From the NCBI GenBank assembly GCA_023396625.1, contig JAEWVY010000420.1:1-9051 (forward strand): a stretch of 9,051 bases of DNA, written 5' to 3'. The DNA comes from Pseudomonadota bacterium (GTDB lineage: Bacteria; Pseudomonadota; Gammaproteobacteria; Burkholderiales; Burkholderiaceae_C). The notes beneath the pieces were generated by a model. It worked only from the letters and a program-made list of their open reading frames with translations, had not been told where the DNA came from and made no database searches. A program made the translations under genes and the position numbers. Positions 6,692 through 9,051 of this stretch are shown here, one piece after another. Each line of letters begins with the position of its first letter. Within the stretch, counting starts at the first letter, position 1.

Positions 6692-6761
6692 GATATTGAT
6701 AGCCAACATCATCCATTCGACGCTGGATAACGGCCTATTTTCATAAAATTTTCCGATCAAT
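6692..6761. repeat. Interspersed AT-rich repeat, copy B
   Basis: Copy B runs from GATATTGATAGC (6692-6703) through CGCTGGATAACGGC (6721-6734; 13 of 14 bases as in copy A) to CCGATCAAT (6753-6761, identical to copy A). It fills the gap between the thioesterase stop codon and the MDR ribosome binding site, and is far more AT-rich than the flanking genes. On the minus strand the sequence TATCAATATCATAGTTA lies 5-20 bases before the AAAGGAG of the MDR gene, so the element forms that gene's leader and could carry promoter bases, though no clean -35/-10 pair is seen. Assignment to a Comamonadaceae repeat family is from memory. Confidence 0.55.
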
Positions 6762-7218
6762 CCGTGGCAATCGTCCCGGCCGATGAAGACTGGACGCCCT
6801 CGTCATGGCCCGGGGCGCTGCCCAGCTGTGCCATGTACTTGAACGTGCCCGTGGCATGCGCGCAGGCCTGCCCGGTGTCGTCATACAGCGTGCCCTCGGC
6901 AAAGGCCAGGCTGCGGGTCCGGTGCAGCAGCCGTCCCCGGCCGACCAGACTGCCTCCGGGCGACACCCTGGCTGGCCGCATGAAGCTGGTTTTCATCTCG
7001 ATCGTCACCACGCCCATGCCCGGCTCCACACTGCGAGCCGCAGTGGCCATGACCACGTCGAGAAAAGTCATGCAGGCGCCGCCATGGGTCACCTCGAACG
7101 AATTCTGATGTTCCGGCAATGGCGCGTAGCGCAGCTCGGAGTGGCCTTTCTCGAACACCTGCAGCGTGAAGCCGAGGTGTTCGACGAACGGAATACGGAC
7201 ACCGAATCCGAGGTTCAT
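6757..7218 (-). CDS. PaaI-family hotdog thioesterase
   Basis: A 153-aa single hotdog-domain protein expected to hydrolyse acyl-CoA thioesters in the cytoplasm, as a tetramer or dimer in this family. The signature is Asn39 (EHQNSFEV), then THGGACMTFLDVVMATAA (44-61) with His45-Gly46-Gly47 and Asp54 as likely catalytic or oxyanion positions, followed by EMKTSFMRPA (74-83) and RTRSLAFAEGTLYDDTGQA (100-118). Residues 131-153 are a Ser/Gly-rich tail outside the fold. The Shine-Dalgarno is weak. The preceding SDR stop codon (7257-7255) lies 36 bases upstream in the same frame, and no alternative start occurs in that gap, so translation may depend on the upstream gene. The stop codon falls in the end of repeat copy B. 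It could release CoA from dead-end intermediates of the pathway; this is inference. Confidence 0.9.
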   Translation of the reverse strand: MNLGFGVRIPFVEHLGFTLQVFEKGHSELRYAPLPEHQNSFEVTHGGACMTFLDVVMATAARSVEPGMGVVTIEMKTSFMRPARVSPGGSLVGRGRLLHRTRSLAFAEGTLYDDTGQACAHATGTFKYMAQLGSAPGHDEGVQSSSAGTIATD

Positions 7219-7254
7219 GTCAGCAACGCCAAGCCGCCGGGCCTGGGCCCCATA

Positions 7255-8046
7255 TCACCCACCGGTGACCACGCTCACACCGCCGTCCACCGCCAGCCAT
7301 TGGCCGGTGATGTGCTTGCCGGCGTCGGACGCATACAGCACCGTGAGGCCCTTGAGATCCTCGTTGTCCCCCAGGCGCCGCAGCGGCGCATGAGCGGCGA
7401 GCTTGTCCTCGCCCAAGGCCTTGAGCGTGCCCACCGTCATCTTGCTCGGGAAAAAGCCCGGACAGATGGCATTGACGGTGATGTTGTACTTGCCCCATTC
7501 GCAGGCGAGCGCGCGGGTGAAGTTGATGACCGCCCCCTTGGACGTGTTGTAGGCGATGGTCTGCATCTCGGGGGGATTGCCCCCCAGCCCGGCGATGGAG
7601 GCGATGTTGATGATGCGGCCGCTGCGCCGTTCGATCATGCAATGCTTGGCCAGGTGCTGGCTGAGGATGAAATAACCGCGCACGTTGAGGTTCATCACCT
7701 TGTCCCAGGCCTCGACCGGGTGGTCCTCCGCCGGCGCGCCCCAGGCCGCGCCGGCATTGTTGACCAGAATGTCCACCGGGCCCATGCGCGCGAGTGTTTC
7801 ATCCGCCAGGCGGCGGATGTCGACCTCGTTGGCACAGTCGGCGGCGATCCAGCGGGCGTCGATGCCTGCGGCCTGCAGGTCAGCGACGGCCTCCTCCAGG
7901 TCATCGGCCTTGCGCGAACTGAGCATGATGCGCGCGCCGGCTTCGCCCAGGGCCTGCGCCATCTGCAGGCCCAGGCCCCGGGAGCCGCCGGTGACCAGCG
8001 CGGTTTTTCCCTGGAGGTTGAACAACTGCGTCACGGTACGGGTCAT
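7255..8046 (-). CDS. SDR family oxidoreductase (classical, NADP-type residue)
   Basis: A 263-aa classical short-chain dehydrogenase. Motifs: TGGSRGLG (19-26), SSRK with Arg45 after the second strand (suggests NADP(H), unlike the SDR at 3030-3941), Asp70, NNAG (96-99), catalytic Asn121, Ser150, Tyr166 and Lys170 (NIAS, YNTSKGA), and PGFFPSKMT (196-204). The end reads GQWLAVDGGVSVVTGG, the usual classical-SDR C-terminus. It resembles proteins annotated as gluconate 5-dehydrogenase or 3-oxoacyl-ACP reductase, but the context suggests a hydroxyacyl-CoA or alcohol step. The frame is open up to 8373; I start at the ATG at 8046 because CAGGAG lies 8 bases upstream and TQLFNLQGKTALVTGG is the natural N-terminus. 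Gaps: 44 bp after the Dabb gene, 36 bp before the thioesterase gene. Confidence 0.92.
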   Translation of the reverse strand: MTRTVTQLFNLQGKTALVTGGSRGLGLQMAQALGEAGARIMLSSRKADDLEEAVADLQAAGIDARWIAADCANEVDIRRLADETLARMGPVDILVNNAGAAWGAPAEDHPVEAWDKVMNLNVRGYFILSQHLAKHCMIERRSGRIINIASIAGLGGNPPEMQTIAYNTSKGAVINFTRALACEWGKYNITVNAICPGFFPSKMTVGTLKALGEDKLAAHAPLRRLGDNEDLKGLTVLYASDAGKHITGQWLAVDGGVSVVTGG

Positions 8047-8090
8047 GTTTGTGTCTCCTGACAAATGGGAACAAGGCGGGCTGGCAGCCG

Positions 8091-8393
8091 TCAGGCAAGG
8101 TAGTCCATGCACTGGCGTTCCGCGCGCACCGCCCCGATGAAAGGCTTGAGTGCTTCGTGCCGGGGGTGGTGCTGGTAGGCGTCCAGCGCTTCCCGATCCT
8201 CGAATTCCGTGTACAGCACCAGATCGTAGGTGCATTCCATGCCCGATTGTGCGATGGCCACCTCGAAGCGCAGTGTCCCGGGCGCGATATCCGCGCAGGC
8301 GTCCAGCAGCGCCTTGGCCTTGCGCAGGTTGGTGGCCTTGTCCGCGCCTTCGGCATGGTCCTTGAATTTCCACATCACGATGTGCTTGATCAT
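8091..8393 (-). CDS. Dabb (stress-responsive A/B barrel) domain protein
   Basis: A 100-aa protein filled by one Dabb domain (PF07876): MIKHIVMWKFKDHAEG (1-16), LRFEVAIA (41-48), YDLVLYTEFEDREALDAYQ (56-74) and HHPRHEALKPFI (75-86). The fold is a ferredoxin-like alpha/beta barrel dimer. Bacterial members mostly have no proven role; plant and fungal relatives include the olivetolic-acid cyclase, so binding or cyclising a small acyl or polyketide-like compound is possible but unproven here. The frame is open further upstream, but the ATG at 8393 overlaps the stop of the membrane-protein gene (ATGA) and has AAGGAA upstream, which fixes the start and suggests coupled translation. The SDR gene follows 44 bp later. 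Confidence 0.9.
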   Translation of the reverse strand: MIKHIVMWKFKDHAEGADKATNLRKAKALLDACADIAPGTLRFEVAIAQSGMECTYDLVLYTEFEDREALDAYQHHPRHEALKPFIGAVRAERQCMDYLA

Positions 8394-8593
8394 GGGGTTT
8401 CCTTGAGTCGGGAGCGAATGAAGATGAGGCAGACCCCTGCGCCCGCGGCCACGGCGCCGCCGGTCATCAGTGCGCCGCCCTGCCCCGCGTCCAGGCGATA
8501 CGTGGCCAAGCCCAGCACCAGCGTCAGCAAGCCGCCATAGATCAGCGTCCAAGCCAAGGCCTGGACACGCCGGAGGGTTGTCATGGCGGCCAT
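8390..8593 (-). CDS. Small two-helix membrane protein, unknown function
   Basis: A 67-aa protein not matched to a named family. It has a short basic N-terminus (TTLRRVQ), a first hydrophobic helix about residues 11-30 (ALAWTLIYGGLLTLVLGLA), a polar turn TYRLDAGQGG (31-40), and a second helix about 41-59 (ALMTGGAVAAGAGVCLIFI), then a basic tail RSRLKETP. The positive ends suggest both termini are cytoplasmic. The start at 8593 is chosen because its ATG overlaps the acyl-CoA dehydrogenase stop (TGATG); the ATG at 8584 lacks a ribosome binding site. Its stop overlaps the Dabb start (ATGA). It is too short and polar at its ends to be a signal sequence of a neighbour. The coupling makes a real gene likely despite the small size. 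Confidence 0.75.
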   Translation of the reverse strand: MAAMTTLRRVQALAWTLIYGGLLTLVLGLATYRLDAGQGGALMTGGAVAAGAGVCLIFIRSRLKETP

Positions 8594-9051
8594 CAGAAGG
8601 CGTCTTCTGGTAATTCGAGGCAGGTCGGATCGCGGGTTTCGACCACCTTGAGCCATGCCCCGATTTTCGGCAGCTCATAGTGAAAAAAGTAGCGTGCCGC
8701 GCCCAACCGGCCGCTGCGGGCCGGGGCCGGCGCGCCGGCCCATGCCGCGAGACCCACGTCGAGCCAGATCCACGCGAGAACCACATGACCAAAGGCTTGC
8801 ATGTAGGGCACGGCATTGGCCAGGGCCTCGGCGGGATCGCCTGTCGACCAGGCCGCGCGTGTCGCGCTGTCGACTTGCGCCAGTGCCTGAGCCAGGGCGT
8901 CGGCATAGAGGGCCAATTCGGGGAGACGCCGCGCCCTGTCGATGGTGGCGCCCATGCGCGCGGCCAGCAGCTGCAGGCCTCGGCCGTTCTCCATGAGCAC
9001 CTTGCGGCCCAGCAGGTCGGCCGCCTGGATGCCGTGCGTGCCCTCGTGGAT
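8593..9051 (-). CDS. Acyl-CoA dehydrogenase, C-terminal part (DmdC-like, with C-terminal extension), cut by right window edge
   Basis: The frame is open from the right edge and codes the last 152 residues. It begins at IHEGTHGIQAADLLGRKV, which carries the family catalytic Glu (third visible residue) and the FAD-contact GIQ..DLLGRK. About 130 residues follow this motif, more than in short-chain acyl-CoA dehydrogenases, fitting the group with the extra C-terminal domain (PF12806) found in DmdC and FadE-like enzymes. The ending YFFHYELPKIGAWL..VVETRD is typical of that group from memory. It would introduce the alpha,beta double bond in an acyl-CoA, passing electrons to ETF. The N-terminal and FAD-binding domains are outside the window. 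Its TGA overlaps the ATG of the next gene. The first internal Met lies within this C-terminal region and is not a start. Confidence 0.92.
   Translation of the reverse strand: MHEGTHGIQAADLLGRKVLMENGRGLQLLAARMGATIDRARRLPELALYADALAQALAQVDSATRAAWSTGDPAEALANAVPYMQAFGHVVLAWIWLDVGLAAWAGAPAPARSGRLGAARYFFHYELPKIGAWLKVVETRDPTCLELPEDAF

Noticed and set aside
7219..7254. Possible SDR-thioesterase read-through fusion
   Set aside because: The 12 codons between the SDR stop and the thioesterase ATG are in frame, but nothing indicates stop-codon read-through; close spacing and coupling explain it more simply.
6805..8061. 418-aa plus-strand frame antisense to the thioesterase and SDR genes
   Set aside because: Shadow of two genes with full motif sets; no ribosome binding site or family similarity.

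Overview
The window is GC-rich throughout with strong third-position GC bias. Its ten protein genes and two partial genes look like ordinary chromosomal DNA from a beta-proteobacterium of the Burkholderiales, most likely a Comamonadaceae relative (Acidovorax, Hydrogenophaga or Polaromonas type). That placement rests on recalled protein similarity (PrpE, YdcH and isochorismatase-like proteins) and on two AT-rich intergenic elements resembling an interspersed repeat I associate with Comamonadaceae. I see no rRNA, tRNA, CRISPR array, phage gene or insertion sequence. No gap between genes exceeds about 170 bp.

Layout. Left part (1-2907): the first 163 codons of a propionyl-CoA/acetyl-CoA synthetase (PrpE type, minus strand, running off the left edge) preceded by a 169-bp leader with a long stem-loop; an isochorismatase-fold cysteine hydrolase (minus); divergent from it, a lipoprotein alpha/beta hydrolase (plus); a hairpin plus T-run; and a small coiled YdcH/DUF465 protein (plus). 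Right part (3030-9051): a same-strand (minus) train of eight genes, in transcription order: C-terminus of an acyl-CoA dehydrogenase cut by the right edge, a 67-aa two-helix membrane protein, a Dabb-domain protein, an SDR, a PaaI-type thioesterase, a zinc-free MDR oxidoreductase (CurA/leukotriene-B4-dehydrogenase type), an AidB-like acyl-CoA dehydrogenase and a second SDR. The first three overlap by stop/start sharing (TGATG, then ATGA). Other gaps are 29-44 bp, except 87 bp before the MDR gene.

How the genes may work together. Two acyl-CoA dehydrogenases, two SDRs, an enone/quinone-type reductase and a hotdog thioesterase form a CoA-ester catabolic set (beta-oxidation-like, perhaps for branched, cyclic or terpenoid acids). 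No hydratase, thiolase, regulator or transporter is visible, so the substrate cannot be named. PrpE on the left would activate propionate and is consistent with, but not shown to belong to, the same metabolism.

The most distinctive non-coding signal is a pair of related AT-rich elements (2961-3034 and 6692-6761), same orientation, each starting at the stop codon of a minus-strand gene and together bracketing the three-gene MDR/AidB/SDR block. I found no convincing evidence of a wholly new biological system.
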